Below, piece after piece: positions 28,256-37,446 of a stretch of DNA of 64,000 bases. Where the stretch lies: the NCBI RefSeq assembly GCF_022647505.1, contig NZ_CP071409.1, positions 62,001-126,000 of the forward strand, written 5' to 3'. A program made the translations under genes and the position numbers. The stretch comes from [Pantoea] beijingensis. Its GTDB lineage: Bacteria; Pseudomonadota; Gammaproteobacteria; Enterobacterales; Enterobacteriaceae. The notes under the pieces were generated by a model. It worked only from the letters and a program-made list of their open reading frames with translations. It had not been told where the DNA came from and ran no database searches. Every line of letters starts with the position of its first letter. The first letter of the stretch is position 1.

Positions 28256-29707
28256 ATGAAAAGAGTGAAGATGATGACCAACTTAATAGCTGACGCTGAA
28301 CAGGAACTGAAAACGAAGCGCGAGGCGCTCAACCTGCGCTGGTATCCGCGCTACCATCTCGCCGCCAGAGCAGGCTGGATGAACGATCCCAACGGACTGG
28401 TGTGGTTCGACGGTTGGTATCATGCGTTTTACCAGCACCATCCGTACTCCCCCGAATGGGGGCCGATGCACTGGGGGCATGCGCGCAGTCAGGACCTTGT
28501 GCACTGGGAACATTTGCCGGTGGCGATCGCGCCGGAAGGGCCGGAGGATAAAGACGGTTGTTTTTCCGGTTCGGCGGTGGTGGATGGCGACACGCTGGTG
28601 CTGATTTACACCGGACATAAATTCCATGGCGATACTGATAATGAAGACAATCTCTATCAGGTTCAGTGCATGGCAACCAGCCGCGATGGCATTCACTTTG
28701 AGCGGCAGGGCATTGTTGTGGATACGCCGCCGGGCATTCATCATTTCCGTGATCCGAAGGTCTGGCGTGAGGGGGCTAACTGGTACATGGTCGTTGGCGC
28801 CCGGACGGGCAACACCGGGCAAGTACGTCTGTATTGCTCTGCGGATCTGCGCCAGTGGGTGTATGGCGGGATCCTCGATGAAGCGGAGACCGGGATGGGG
28901 TTCATGTGGGAGTGTCCGGACTTCTTCAACTTAGGAGACAAGCGCGTGCTGATGTTCTCTCCGCAGGGTATGACCGCACACCGCTTCAAAAATCGCAATC
29001 TGTTCCAGAGTGGTTATCTGGTGGGTGACTGGCAGCCTTGCCAACCTTTTATCCGCAGTGGTGAGTTTGTCGAAATGGATCACGGGCATGACTTTTACGC
29101 GCCGCAGAGCTTCCTGACTCCGGATGGACGGCGCATCGTGATTGGCTGGCTGGATATGTGGGAATCACCGTTACCCGAGCAACAGGACGGCTGGGCAGGG
29201 ATGCTGTCACTGCCGCGCGAGTTGAGTTTGGGTGTGGACAACCGCCTGCAAATGCGTCCAGCTAAAGAGGTGGAAAGTCTGCGTCAGGCATGGTTCCCGT
29301 GGCCGGTCAGCTCGTTGAACAACCAGCAGATTAACGTGGTGGAAAACGCTGTGGCCATGGAAGTGGTGCTCAACTGGAAAAGCGCTGACAGCAACGCCGA
29401 ACAGTATGGCTTGAGTCTGGGTGACGGTTTGCGGGTATATATCGATGCCCAGATGCAGCGCCTGGTGCTGGAACGTCACTATCCGCACCATGGTTTATGT
29501 GGAACACGCAGCGTGCCCGTCACCCTCGATCGCGATCTGCATCTGCGTCTGTTTATTGATAGCTCATCTATTGAGGTATTTGTAAACGATGGCGAGGCGT
29601 GCCTCAGCAGTCGGATATATCCGGACACGGAACGCCGGGAATTAGGTTTATTTGCCTGGAGCGGTTATGCGTCATTATCTGATGGCGGAGCCTGGCAGCT
29701 TAAATAA
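28256..29707 (+). CDS. cscA: sucrose hydrolase (invertase) CscA, GH32
   Basis: Cytoplasmic beta-fructofuranosidase that splits sucrose to glucose and fructose. 483 residues from the ATG at 28256; the ATGATG at 28271-28276 is an equally plausible start and would give a product five or six residues shorter. GH32 motifs: WMNDPNG with the nucleophile Asp (about residue 42), FRDPKVW with the transition-state Asp, and WECPDFF with the acid/base Glu. A C-terminal beta-sandwich follows. Close to E. coli CscA. Immediately follows cscB without a gap. Confidence 0.93.
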   Translation: MKRVKMMTNLIADAEQELKTKREALNLRWYPRYHLAARAGWMNDPNGLVWFDGWYHAFYQHHPYSPEWGPMHWGHARSQDLVHWEHLPVAIAPEGPEDKDGCFSGSAVVDGDTLVLIYTGHKFHGDTDNEDNLYQVQCMATSRDGIHFERQGIVVDTPPGIHHFRDPKVWREGANWYMVVGARTGNTGQVRLYCSADLRQWVYGGILDEAETGMGFMWECPDFFNLGDKRVLMFSPQGMTAHRFKNRNLFQSGYLVGDWQPCQPFIRSGEFVEMDHGHDFYAPQSFLTPDGRRIVIGWLDMWESPLPEQQDGWAGMLSLPRELSLGVDNRLQMRPAKEVESLRQAWFPWPVSSLNNQQINVVENAVAMEVVLNWKSADSNAEQYGLSLGDGLRVYIDAQMQRLVLERHYPHHGLCGTRSVPVTLDRDLHLRLFIDSSSIEVFVNDGEACLSSRIYPDTERRELGLFAWSGYASLSDGGAWQLK

Positions 29708-29724
29708 TTAAAAGATGCATTGTG

Positions 29725-29755
29725 AATAACCTGTCTCAGTGACAGGCAGGTTATT
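29725..29755 (+). other. intercistronic hairpin between cscA and porin gene
   Basis: AATAACCTG (29725-29733) pairs with CAGGTTATT (29747-29755); an alternative inner stem CCTGTC/GACAGG exists within it. No T-tract, so an mRNA-stabilising or partial processing hairpin is likelier than a terminator. Confidence 0.5.
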
Positions 29756-29826
29756 ACTGCCCTAATTACCGCTTTGTCCTCTACCTGATTAATGATTGGT
29801 TAACGCAATAATAAAAAGGTTTCTCG

Positions 29827-31170
29827 ATGAAAATAATCTGGGTCGGATGTATGTTGACGTCTGTATTCAGCAGCGTGGTCTGTGCGCAGGATAAACTTTC
29901 TCTTGAAGATCAACTGGCACAGATTGAAAACCGACTGAAAGCCACTGAAGCGCGTGCCGCCAGAGCGGAAGCAGAGATTCAGACGTTAAAACAGCAACAG
30001 ATATCCCATATGGCTGTCAGCCCTGCGCCAGCAAAAAACACACTACAGGTTAATCATACTGACGAATTAAAATTCTATGGTGATGTTGAATTTAATATGG
30101 ATAGTGCCAGCCGCACCGGTGGACTGACATCTCTTAAAACCAGCGCCAATAAAAACTGGACGCCAGGACAGAAAGAACGCTGGGATATTAATGGACGAAT
30201 TCTTCTTGGTTTTGATGGAATACGAAAGAGTGAAAACGGGAAATATACAGGTTTTAGCGTGCAGCCGCTGGCGGACATGAACGGTAAAATGAATCTCGAC
30301 GACGCGGCTTTTTTCTTTGGCCAGCAGGATGACTGGAAAATTAAAATTGGCCGTTTCGAGGCCTGGGATATGTTCCCACTGAATCAGGATACCTTTATTG
30401 AGTATTCCGGTAATACCGCTAACGACCTTTATAGCGATGGGTACGGCTATATCTACATGATGAAAGAGGGGCGTGGGCGCAGCAACAGCGGTGGAAATTT
30501 TCTGGTCAGTAAAAATAGTGGTAACTGGTATTTCGAGGTTAATACGCTGGTTGAGGATGGCAGTTCGCTATTCGTCGATCAGCGTTATCACGGCAACGCG
30601 CTGAATAATCGTAAAAACGTGGTGTATATGCGCCCGGTGGCTGCGTGGCAGTCCGGTCCGTGGTCGGTAGCCGCCGCGCTGGAGAGCAATCTGGTGAATA
30701 ACGCCTACGGCGAACAGTCGGAGAATGGCCGCTTCCACGATCGGTCTAACCGCAACGGTTATGGTATGACCATGAGCTGGAATACGCTCAGAGCCGATGC
30801 AGAAAACGGCTCGGTGGTTAATGTGAGTACGGCCTACCTTGATGCGGTAGACGAAAAAGACTTCAGCGTTGGCATCAATGCGTTATGGCGCCGCATCGAG
30901 CTGGGCTATATCTACGCGCATAACAACATCGACCAGTTCAATATGAAAGGTATAAGCGCCAATTGTGACAGTGACTGCATGATCCTCGCGCCGGGCCGCT
31001 ACGACATTCACACTCTCCATACTTCATGGCAACTGCCGAACATCATGGATATGCCCAATTTTAATATTTACCTCGGGGCTTACGCTTCATGGATGGATTC
31101 ATCGGCGACGCAGACTGGCCGTAACGACGAACGCTACGGCGGGCGGGTTCGCTTCAAATATCTGTTCTGA
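29827..31170 (+). CDS. carbohydrate porin, RafY-like glycoporin
   Basis: 447-residue outer-membrane channel of the sucrose operon. The signal peptide ends near VVCAQ. Residues about 25-60 form a coiled coil (LEDQLAQIENRLKATEARAARAEAEIQTLKQQ), as in sugar porins such as ScrY. The barrel follows, beginning ELKFYGDVEFNMDSA and ending RVRFKYLF with a terminal Phe typical of Bam substrates. The barrel looks more like the RafY glycoporin type than ScrY/LamB. It probably eases sucrose diffusion across the outer membrane. E. coli csc loci lack such a gene. Confidence 0.8.
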   Translation: MKIIWVGCMLTSVFSSVVCAQDKLSLEDQLAQIENRLKATEARAARAEAEIQTLKQQQISHMAVSPAPAKNTLQVNHTDELKFYGDVEFNMDSASRTGGLTSLKTSANKNWTPGQKERWDINGRILLGFDGIRKSENGKYTGFSVQPLADMNGKMNLDDAAFFFGQQDDWKIKIGRFEAWDMFPLNQDTFIEYSGNTANDLYSDGYGYIYMMKEGRGRSNSGGNFLVSKNSGNWYFEVNTLVEDGSSLFVDQRYHGNALNNRKNVVYMRPVAAWQSGPWSVAAALESNLVNNAYGEQSENGRFHDRSNRNGYGMTMSWNTLRADAENGSVVNVSTAYLDAVDEKDFSVGINALWRRIELGYIYAHNNIDQFNMKGISANCDSDCMILAPGRYDIHTLHTSWQLPNIMDMPNFNIYLGAYASWMDSSATQTGRNDERYGGRVRFKYLF

Positions 31171-31196
31171 TTGTTTATTTATATCAAAGGGCGTTT

Positions 31197-32150
31197 ATGA
31201 AAATCTGGACATTAGGAGATGCGGTGATTGACTTGTTACCGCATGGGAATATGCAGTACACCGCTTGTGCGGGCGGTGCGCCAGTGAATGTCGCCGTCGG
31301 AGCAGCGCGCCTGGGGTGTGATTGCGGATTTATCGGTAGAACGGGCGATGATCCGTTCGGTCATTTTCTGCGGAACACGTTGGCAGAGCAGGGCGTTGAT
31401 ACGCAGCATATGCAGTTTGATACGCAACACCGTACCAGCACGGTGCTGGTTTCACTCGGGGATGAGGGCGATCGCAGTTTTACCTTCCTGGTCGCGTCTT
31501 CAGCCGACCAGTTTTTGACCGCAGACAATCTCCCGGAGTTTCGTAACGATATTTTGCATTTTTGCTCGCTGGCTCTGGTCGCACCGACCTGCCGCGAAAC
31601 GCTGGTACGTGCGATAAGCCGCATCAAACAGCGTGGAGGTTTGTTGAGCTTTGATATCAATCTGCGTGCGCAGATGTGGCCGGATGCGCAGGAAATGTCA
31701 GAGACTGTACGTCATTTTGCACAACAGGCCGATATTCTCAAGCTTTCGCTGGAGGAACTGTACTGGTTAGTTGGCACCACGCAGTATGAAAAAGCGCTGA
31801 GTATCATACGCGACTATCCGTCACGTCTGAAGGTTGTGACATGCGGCTCTGACGGGGCGATAGTGCTATGGCAGGAGCAGAGGGTTCAGGTGAGCGCGTT
31901 TAATGTTGAAAGTCTGGATACAACCGGTGCTGGCGATGCTTTTATGGCAGGGCTACTGGCAAGCCTGGCACAAGGTAATACGTTAGGTGAACTGGCACAG
32001 CTCAAGCAGGCCATGACGCAAGCCAGTGCCTGTGGCGCACTGGCAACCACTGCGAAAGGTGCGCTGGCCGCGTTGCCTGATGCGCAGGGCGTACTGGCGT
32101 TCAGGGAATTAGCACAGGCGCTGCTGTTTGATATAGAGGAAATATGCTAG
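31197..32150 (+). CDS. cscK: fructokinase CscK (PfkB/ribokinase family)
   Basis: 317-residue cytoplasmic sugar kinase phosphorylating the fructose released by CscA. PfkB hallmarks: N-terminal GGAPVNVAVGAARLG with GFIGRTGDDPFG (about residues 26-55), and the C-terminal catalytic motif DTTGAGDAFMAGLLASL with the catalytic Asp. It starts 26 bases after the porin stop, last gene of the cscB-cscA-porin-cscK operon. Family is certain; fructose specificity follows from context. Confidence 0.9.
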   Translation: MKIWTLGDAVIDLLPHGNMQYTACAGGAPVNVAVGAARLGCDCGFIGRTGDDPFGHFLRNTLAEQGVDTQHMQFDTQHRTSTVLVSLGDEGDRSFTFLVASSADQFLTADNLPEFRNDILHFCSLALVAPTCRETLVRAISRIKQRGGLLSFDINLRAQMWPDAQEMSETVRHFAQQADILKLSLEELYWLVGTTQYEKALSIIRDYPSRLKVVTCGSDGAIVLWQEQRVQVSAFNVESLDTTGAGDAFMAGLLASLAQGNTLGELAQLKQAMTQASACGALATTAKGALAALPDAQGVLAFRELAQALLFDIEEIC

Positions 32151-32472
32151 CCCGCAGGCTATGAAAAATGGGGTGCCTTGTACGGCTCCCTGAGTGCCCA
32201 ACATGTCAATGCTTACTTATTTGAGTAAATCAGGTTGCCCTTTATCTGTTAGCGGCTCCCCATGTCCTGATGCCACTTGATAGCTGGACGTAATCACCCT
32301 CAATTGTCCGGCGACAGGCTTTTGAATTGAGCGTCTTCAGGATGGGACAGTCGGCAAAGATTGTATTTTATTGCATATGTGTATTTTATTGCATTTTTAG
32401 CGCATTCCTCCATGATGAGCACATCAGCTACGTAATGCATTTTTTGCGCCTTATCTCGTAACGGGAGTGATC
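32151..32472. other. intergenic region cscK to aminotransferase
   Basis: 322 bases without a gene. No convincing terminator for cscK. A pair of 15-base direct repeats lies near the downstream end, listed separately. Confidence 0.5.
32362..32394. repeat. 15-base direct repeat pair upstream of aminotransferase
   Basis: TGTATTTTATTGCAT occurs at 32362-32376 and 32380-32394, an 18-base period, about 80 bases before the aminotransferase start. Direct repeats in this position suggest a regulator site, for example one bound as a head-to-tail dimer. No candidate regulator gene is adjacent. Confidence 0.5.
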
Positions 32473-33813
32473 ATGGCAACACGTTCTACCATCATGGATA
32501 CCAATAGTTTTCGTGCGGAACACGCCGATGCGTTGGACAGTGACACACGCAAACTGACGGATAAGCGCAGCAAAGTGCTGGGCGAATCCTATCGGCTGTT
32601 TTACCGCCGGCCGGTGCATCTGGTGCGGGGTGAGGGCCAGTATTTATGGGATGCCGCCGGAGAGAAGTATCTGGATGTTTACAACAACGTCGCCAGTATT
32701 GGTCATTGTCATCCCGCGGTTACCGAAGCGGTACAGCAGCAGATGAGTATGCTGAATACCCATACCCGCTACCTCCATGAGCGCATTCTTGATTATACGG
32801 ATGAGCTACTGACGACCTTACCTACTGAAATCGATCGGGCGATGTATATGTGTACCGGTTCAGAAGCCAATGATCTGGCGATCCGCGTGGCGCGTGCTTA
32901 CAGCGGCGGTACCGGCATTATCGTCAGCCAGGAAGCCTATCACGGAACCAGTGATTTGACGTCCGGGGCTTCGCCCGCGTTGGGAAGTGGCCAGGCGCTG
33001 GCGGCGACAACGCGTCTGGTGCTATCGCCGGATCGCTATCGCGTAGAAGCGCCCGATCTGGGTGAATGGTTTGCGCGTGAAATTCAGAAACAGATTGATG
33101 ATATGGCGGCGCATGGCATTAAATTTGCGGGCTTTCTTGCGGACTCGATCTTCTCTTCCGATGGCGTGCTGCCCGGACCTAAAGGGTTTCTGCAGCCCGC
33201 TATCGACGTAGTACACCGCAATGGCGGTATTTTTATTGCCGATGAAGTACAGCCAGGATTTGCCCGAACGGGCGAGGCATTCTGGGGCTTTGCTCGTCAT
33301 GGCGTAGTGCCGGACATTGTGACCACCGGCAAACCGATGGGTAATGGCATTCCGGTTTCAGGTCTTCTGGCGAAAAGCCACGTTCTGTCCGCCTTCAGCG
33401 ATGCGATCCCTTATTTTAATACCTTTGGGGGGAATCCTGTCGCTATGGCCGCCGCACAGGCTGTGCTGACGGTGATTAAACAGGAACAATTACAGGAACA
33501 TAGCCGCGTGGTGGGGGCGGCACTGTTGGCAGAACTTCGCACGCTGATGGATAAATATGAATGTATTGGTGATGTACGTGGAGCGGGGTTATTCATTGGT
33601 TTTGAGCTAGTGAAAGACCGCGAGTCCAAAACGCCGGACAAAGCATTAGCGCTTGATCTGACCGAACAACTGCGTGAAAGGCGCGTATTGACGTCAGTCG
33701 CTGGACCTTATGGCAATGTGCTGAAACTGCGTCCGCCTCTGGCTTTCCAGCAGCACGATATTGACTGGCTGGTGGGGGCGCTGGATGCCTCACTGGCGGC
33801 GTTAATTTCCTGA
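32473..33813 (+). CDS. class III aminotransferase, substrate unknown
   Basis: 446-residue PLP enzyme of the ornithine/4-aminobutyrate aminotransferase class. Start ATG 32473, preceded by GGGAG at 32463-32467. Motifs: TGSEANDLAIRVARAY (phosphate contact), FIADEVQPGFARTG (Asp contacting the pyridine nitrogen) and TTGKPMGNGIPVS with the Schiff-base Lys. The pattern also occurs in AGXT2-like and phospholyase subgroups. Candidates therefore include an omega-aminotransferase and an amino-alcohol phosphate lyase. It stands alone between the csc operon and sodA, so context gives no pathway. Confidence 0.85.
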   Translation: MATRSTIMDTNSFRAEHADALDSDTRKLTDKRSKVLGESYRLFYRRPVHLVRGEGQYLWDAAGEKYLDVYNNVASIGHCHPAVTEAVQQQMSMLNTHTRYLHERILDYTDELLTTLPTEIDRAMYMCTGSEANDLAIRVARAYSGGTGIIVSQEAYHGTSDLTSGASPALGSGQALAATTRLVLSPDRYRVEAPDLGEWFAREIQKQIDDMAAHGIKFAGFLADSIFSSDGVLPGPKGFLQPAIDVVHRNGGIFIADEVQPGFARTGEAFWGFARHGVVPDIVTTGKPMGNGIPVSGLLAKSHVLSAFSDAIPYFNTFGGNPVAMAAAQAVLTVIKQEQLQEHSRVVGAALLAELRTLMDKYECIGDVRGAGLFIGFELVKDRESKTPDKALALDLTEQLRERRVLTSVAGPYGNVLKLRPPLAFQQHDIDWLVGALDASLAALIS

Positions 33814-33878
33814 TCCCGTTTGCTCTGGCTATCCTGTTACGACGGATTAAAAAATAACCTTAGCAAAAGAAGGGCATT

Positions 33879-33914
33879 GATAACCATTTGCAAGAACATT
33901 TATTTAACTATAAT
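33879..33914 (+). promoter_or_regulatory. sodA promoter with Fur-box-like sequence
   Basis: -10 box TATAAT at 33909-33914 with a -35-like TTTGCA at 33887-33892. GATAACCATTTGC (33879-33891) overlaps the -35 and resembles the Fur-regulated GATAATCATTTTC of the E. coli sodA promoter. The downstream TATAATGATCCGACTGC also matches E. coli almost base for base. Confidence 0.75.
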
Positions 33915-33983
33915 GATCCGACTGCTTACGCGGTGCTAACTCAAACTCAGAGTGCCGCTTTACTGATAATGGAGATGATGAAC

Positions 33984-34601
33984 ATGAGCTATTCACTACC
34001 ATCCCTGCCTTACGCCTACGACGCACTGGAACCGCATTTTGACAAGCAGACGATGGAAATCCATCACACTAAACACCATCAGACCTATGTCAACAATGCG
34101 AATGCCGCACTGGAAGGTACTGAATTCGCCGATCTGCCGGTTGACGAGCTGATTACTAAACTGGATCAGGTTCCGGCGGATAAGAAAACCGTACTGCGCA
34201 ACAACGCGGGTGGCCACTCAAACCACAGCTTTTTCTGGAAAGGTCTGAAAACCGGCACTACGCTGCAGGGCGACCTGAAAGCGGCGATCGAAAAAGATTT
34301 CGGTAGCATTGACGCGTTCAAAGCTGAATTCGAGAAAGCAGCAGCGACCCGTTTTGGTTCTGGCTGGGCGTGGCTGGTTAAGAAAGGCGACAAACTGGCA
34401 GTGGTCTCTACCGCAAACCAGGACAGCCCACTGATGGGTGAGGCGATTTCTGGTGTTTCAGGTTTCCCAATTGTGGGCCTGGACGTATGGGAACATGCTT
34501 ACTACCTGAAATACCAGAATAAACGCCCTGATTATATCAAGGCGTTCTGGGAAGTGGTTAACTGGGACGAAGCTGCTGCGCGTTTTGCTGCGGCAAAATA
34601 A
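33984..34601 (+). CDS. sodA: manganese superoxide dismutase SodA
   Basis: 205-residue cytosolic enzyme dismutating superoxide. Start ATG 33984 ([21 protein letters not shown]) matches E. coli; the in-frame extension upstream covers the promoter and is rejected. Metal ligands: His in [15 protein letters not shown], His in [10 protein letters not shown], and Asp and His in [15 protein letters not shown]. The GG-containing and DxWEHAYY signatures are of the Mn/Fe family, Mn type by similarity. Ends in a strong terminator. Confidence 0.98.
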   Translation: MSYSLPSLPYAYDALEPHFDKQTMEIHHTKHHQTYVNNANAALEGTEFADLPVDELITKLDQVPADKKTVLRNNAGGHSNHSFFWKGLKTGTTLQGDLKAAIEKDFGSIDAFKAEFEKAAATRFGSGWAWLVKKGDKLAVVSTANQDSPLMGEAISGVSGFPIVGLDVWEHAYYLKYQNKRPDYIKAFWEVVNWDEAAARFAAAK

Positions 34602-34630
34602 GATTTCGATATCACGTTATTTTTCGTGAT

Positions 34631-34665
34631 AAAAAACCGACGAGGTTTGCTTCGTCGGTTTTTTT
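34631..34665 (+). terminator. Rho-independent terminator of sodA
   Basis: AACCGACGA (34635-34643) pairs with TCGTCGGTT (34652-34660), followed by a run of T residues. Confidence 0.9.
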
Positions 34666-34916
34666 ACGTCTGCCGTGAATAATAAAGCAGGAACAGATAA
34701 ACGCTAAATTAGCACAGCCTTCTGCATACCGACGCTTCCTCCCCTAATCATTCTGCTTATCTGCTTGCATTGCAGGTACTTCCGCTGCCTTATATGGATG
34801 TCTGGATGGCTAATAATTTTTTGTGTTAGCTTATACCCTTTCGTTCGTTGCCCACTTGGTTAATTACGATAAAAATGCGGCAAATCAATCTTTGAATTTC
34901 ATGAGATGACATTTCC
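34666..34916. other. region upstream of the ABC importer operon
   Basis: About 250 bases without a gene between the sodA terminator and the importer ATPase gene. It should hold the operon promoter. I see a TTATAC near 34831 but no convincing -35 box and no operator palindrome. Confidence 0.4.
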
Positions 34917-36422
34917 ATGGACGCGTTAAATCGCCTCGAAATGCACGATATTTCCATCGCTTTTGGCGGGTTTGCAGCACTGAGGCAGGTGGATTTCACC
35001 CTTGAAGGTGGTTCTATCCATGCGCTAACTGGTGCAAATGGTGCGGGTAAATCGACGCTGATGGCAGTGTTATCTGGTGCCCACCATGATTATCGCGGTG
35101 ATATCCTGCTGGATGGCGAACCGGTGGCGATAAACAGCCCACGTGATGCTAAACAGCTCGGCATTCATTTGGTGCAGCAGGAGGTGGATGTTGCGCTGAT
35201 CCCCGGGTTGAGCGTAGCGGAAAACATTATGCTGGACCGACTCGCCGAAGAGGGGCAGCTGTATCGCTGGAAGCAGGTCCGCCAACAGGCGCGTGAATTG
35301 CTCGCACAATTAGAGGTGCAAATCGATGTTCGTCGCCGTATCGACAACTGTTCACTGGCCGAGAAACAGCAAATCTTGCTGGCTCGTGCGCTTTCTCATC
35401 ATTGCCGTTTTCTGATCCTCGATGAACCCACTGCGCCGCTCGATCAATATGAAAGCGAACGGCTGTTTCGCGTGGTACGTCGACTAAAAGAGAGTGGTAT
35501 TGGCGTGGTATTTATCTCCCACCGTATTCATGAGTTGAAAGCGATATGCGATCGGCTGACGGTGCTGCGGGATGGTTGCCTGGTTGAAAGTACCGCTATG
35601 GATAATTTGAGCGGCGAGCAGATCGTTGAAAAAATGCTGGGACATCAGTTGGAGGATATCTGGCCTCCCCGCCGCGCTGAACCATACACTGAAACGCTGT
35701 TGCGTATTGAAGGCTTACATGACGATACCCTTTTGCGGGATATCTCATTATCGCTACGAAAAGGCGAGGTCCTGGGGATCGCCGGACTTGCTGGCGCGGG
35801 GAAAACCGAGTTATGCAAGGCGTTGTTTGGTGCCAGCCCGAGTCGTATAAGGATCGGAGAGCTCCACGGTAAGCCCTGGAAGCCACAATCGCCACATGCA
35901 TCAGTCGAACAAGGGTTGGCACTGGTCCCGGAAGAGCGCCGTAAAGAGGGGATTTTTATCGATGAATCAGTCGCGACGAATCTCAGTATCACCGCGGATA
36001 ACAGCTTCTCCCACTTTGGGCTGTTTAACCACCGGCAGGCCTGGCGCTGGGCCGAGGAGATTATCGGTAAGCTTGGTGTCCGTACCACGGGACCGCAGCA
36101 GACGCTGCGTCGCCTTTCCGGTGGAAACCAACAAAAAGTCGCTATTGGCAAATGGTTACGCAATGACGCTGATGTTCTGATTTTTGACGAGCCGACTAAG
36201 GGGGTTGATATCAAAGCGAAAACCGATCTTTTTGTTTTAATCGATAAGCTGGCCCGGCAGGGAAAGGGGGTGATCTACGCTTCCGGCGAATTTGCCGAAT
36301 TGGTGGGATTATGCGATCGCATTTGTGTGCTGTGGGATGGCCGTATTGTCGCTGAGATGGATGCTTGTAACGCCGACGAAGAAACGCTTTTACTCTATTC
36401 CACCGGAGGAACGCCGGCTTGA
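34917..36422 (+). CDS. sugar-type ABC importer, duplicated ATPase subunit (RbsA-like)
   Basis: 501-residue protein with two fused ABC domains, the CUT2 (ribose/galactose/autoinducer-2) layout. First domain: Walker A GANGAGKST (near residue 39), signature CSLAEKQQILLARAL and Walker B FLILDEPTA. Second domain: degenerate Walker A GLAGAGKTE, signature LSGGNQQKVAIGKWL and Walker B VLIFDEPTKGVD. It would energise the permease encoded next, whose TTG start overlaps its stop codon. Substrate not deducible. Confidence 0.9.
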   Translation: MDALNRLEMHDISIAFGGFAALRQVDFTLEGGSIHALTGANGAGKSTLMAVLSGAHHDYRGDILLDGEPVAINSPRDAKQLGIHLVQQEVDVALIPGLSVAENIMLDRLAEEGQLYRWKQVRQQARELLAQLEVQIDVRRRIDNCSLAEKQQILLARALSHHCRFLILDEPTAPLDQYESERLFRVVRRLKESGIGVVFISHRIHELKAICDRLTVLRDGCLVESTAMDNLSGEQIVEKMLGHQLEDIWPPRRAEPYTETLLRIEGLHDDTLLRDISLSLRKGEVLGIAGLAGAGKTELCKALFGASPSRIRIGELHGKPWKPQSPHASVEQGLALVPEERRKEGIFIDESVATNLSITADNSFSHFGLFNHRQAWRWAEEIIGKLGVRTTGPQQTLRRLSGGNQQKVAIGKWLRNDADVLIFDEPTKGVDIKAKTDLFVLIDKLARQGKGVIYASGEFAELVGLCDRICVLWDGRIVAEMDACNADEETLLLYSTGGTPA

Positions 36423-37417
36423 GCAGCAAAGAACAGTCCCTGAAAGCAGCGCCGTTGGGGCGGCACCAAATTTTTGAATTTCTTTATAAGTGGGGCATGT
36501 TACTTACAGTTGTAGTGTTGATCGCCGGTTTTGGTCTGGCCTCGGATAGTTTTCTTGATACGAACAATATCATCAATATCTTGCGCTCTATCGCTATTGT
36601 CACGGTGATTGCCATTGGCGTCTCGGTTTCACTCACCGTTGGCGGATTCGACCTGTCGGTGGGTTCAACTGCATCGCTGGCCTGCTCATTGGTCATTTCC
36701 CTGTTTGTCTGGTACGGCTTTGGCACATCCGGAGCGATTATTATCACTCTGTTGCTTTGCACGCTGGTGGGATTATTCAATGCGTTTTTAATCGTGGTGC
36801 TGAAAATCCCGGATATGCTGGCTACGCTAGCTAGCCTGTTTGTGGTACAGGGCGTGGCAATGACCTACAGCTTTGGCGGATCCATTACTGAAAATATGGT
36901 ATTGCCGAGCGGTGACATGGCTGAAGGTACGGTTCCGGCGGACTTCTCCCTGTTGGGCCAGGTTCCGACAATCGTCATTATTATGCTGGTGGTGACGGTG
37001 ATCGCGCAATTGGGTCTATCGCTAACTAAACATGGACGTCGCATGTATGCCATTGGCGGAAATGCGGAAGCGGCACGTCTGTCCGGCATTCGTACTACAC
37101 GCTATCGGGTTGCGGCTTATATTATCGCTTCACTGTTGGCGGGATTGGGTGGGATTCTGCTGGCCTCACGCATTGGTTCTTCACAGGTGAATGCGGGTGG
37201 GGGTTACCTGATGGATGCTGTCGCGGCGGCGTGGATCGGCCTGTCGCTGGCAGGCTCTGGCAAACCTAACGCATTGGGCACCCTGGTTGGTGCAGTCATT
37301 CTTGGTGTGTTGCAGAACGGCCTGGTAATGCTTTCCGTCCCTTACTATGCCATGGACATTATTAAAGGGTTAGTGCTGGCAGTTGCGCTGGCAATCACTT
37401 ATATCCAGCGCCGTTAA
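36419..37417 (+). CDS. sugar-type ABC importer permease (RbsC-like, TTG start)
   Basis: 332-residue inner-membrane permease of the BPD_transp_2 (CUT2) family with roughly eight to ten hydrophobic helices. Signature segments: VSLTVGGFDLSVGSTASL near the N-terminal third and GGILLASRIGSSQVNAGGGYLMDAVAAAWIG in the C-terminal part. The TTG start at 36419 overlaps the ATPase stop TGA by four bases, suggesting translational coupling. Its stop overlaps the open frame leading into the binding-protein gene. Confidence 0.9.
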   Translation: MSSKEQSLKAAPLGRHQIFEFLYKWGMLLTVVVLIAGFGLASDSFLDTNNIINILRSIAIVTVIAIGVSVSLTVGGFDLSVGSTASLACSLVISLFVWYGFGTSGAIIITLLLCTLVGLFNAFLIVVLKIPDMLATLASLFVVQGVAMTYSFGGSITENMVLPSGDMAEGTVPADFSLLGQVPTIVIIMLVVTVIAQLGLSLTKHGRRMYAIGGNAEAARLSGIRTTRYRVAAYIIASLLAGLGGILLASRIGSSQVNAGGGYLMDAVAAAWIGLSLAGSGKPNALGTLVGAVILGVLQNGLVMLSVPYYAMDIIKGLVLAVALAITYIQRR

Positions 37418-37446
37418 TGCGCTGTTCACGAATAACAGGGATTACC

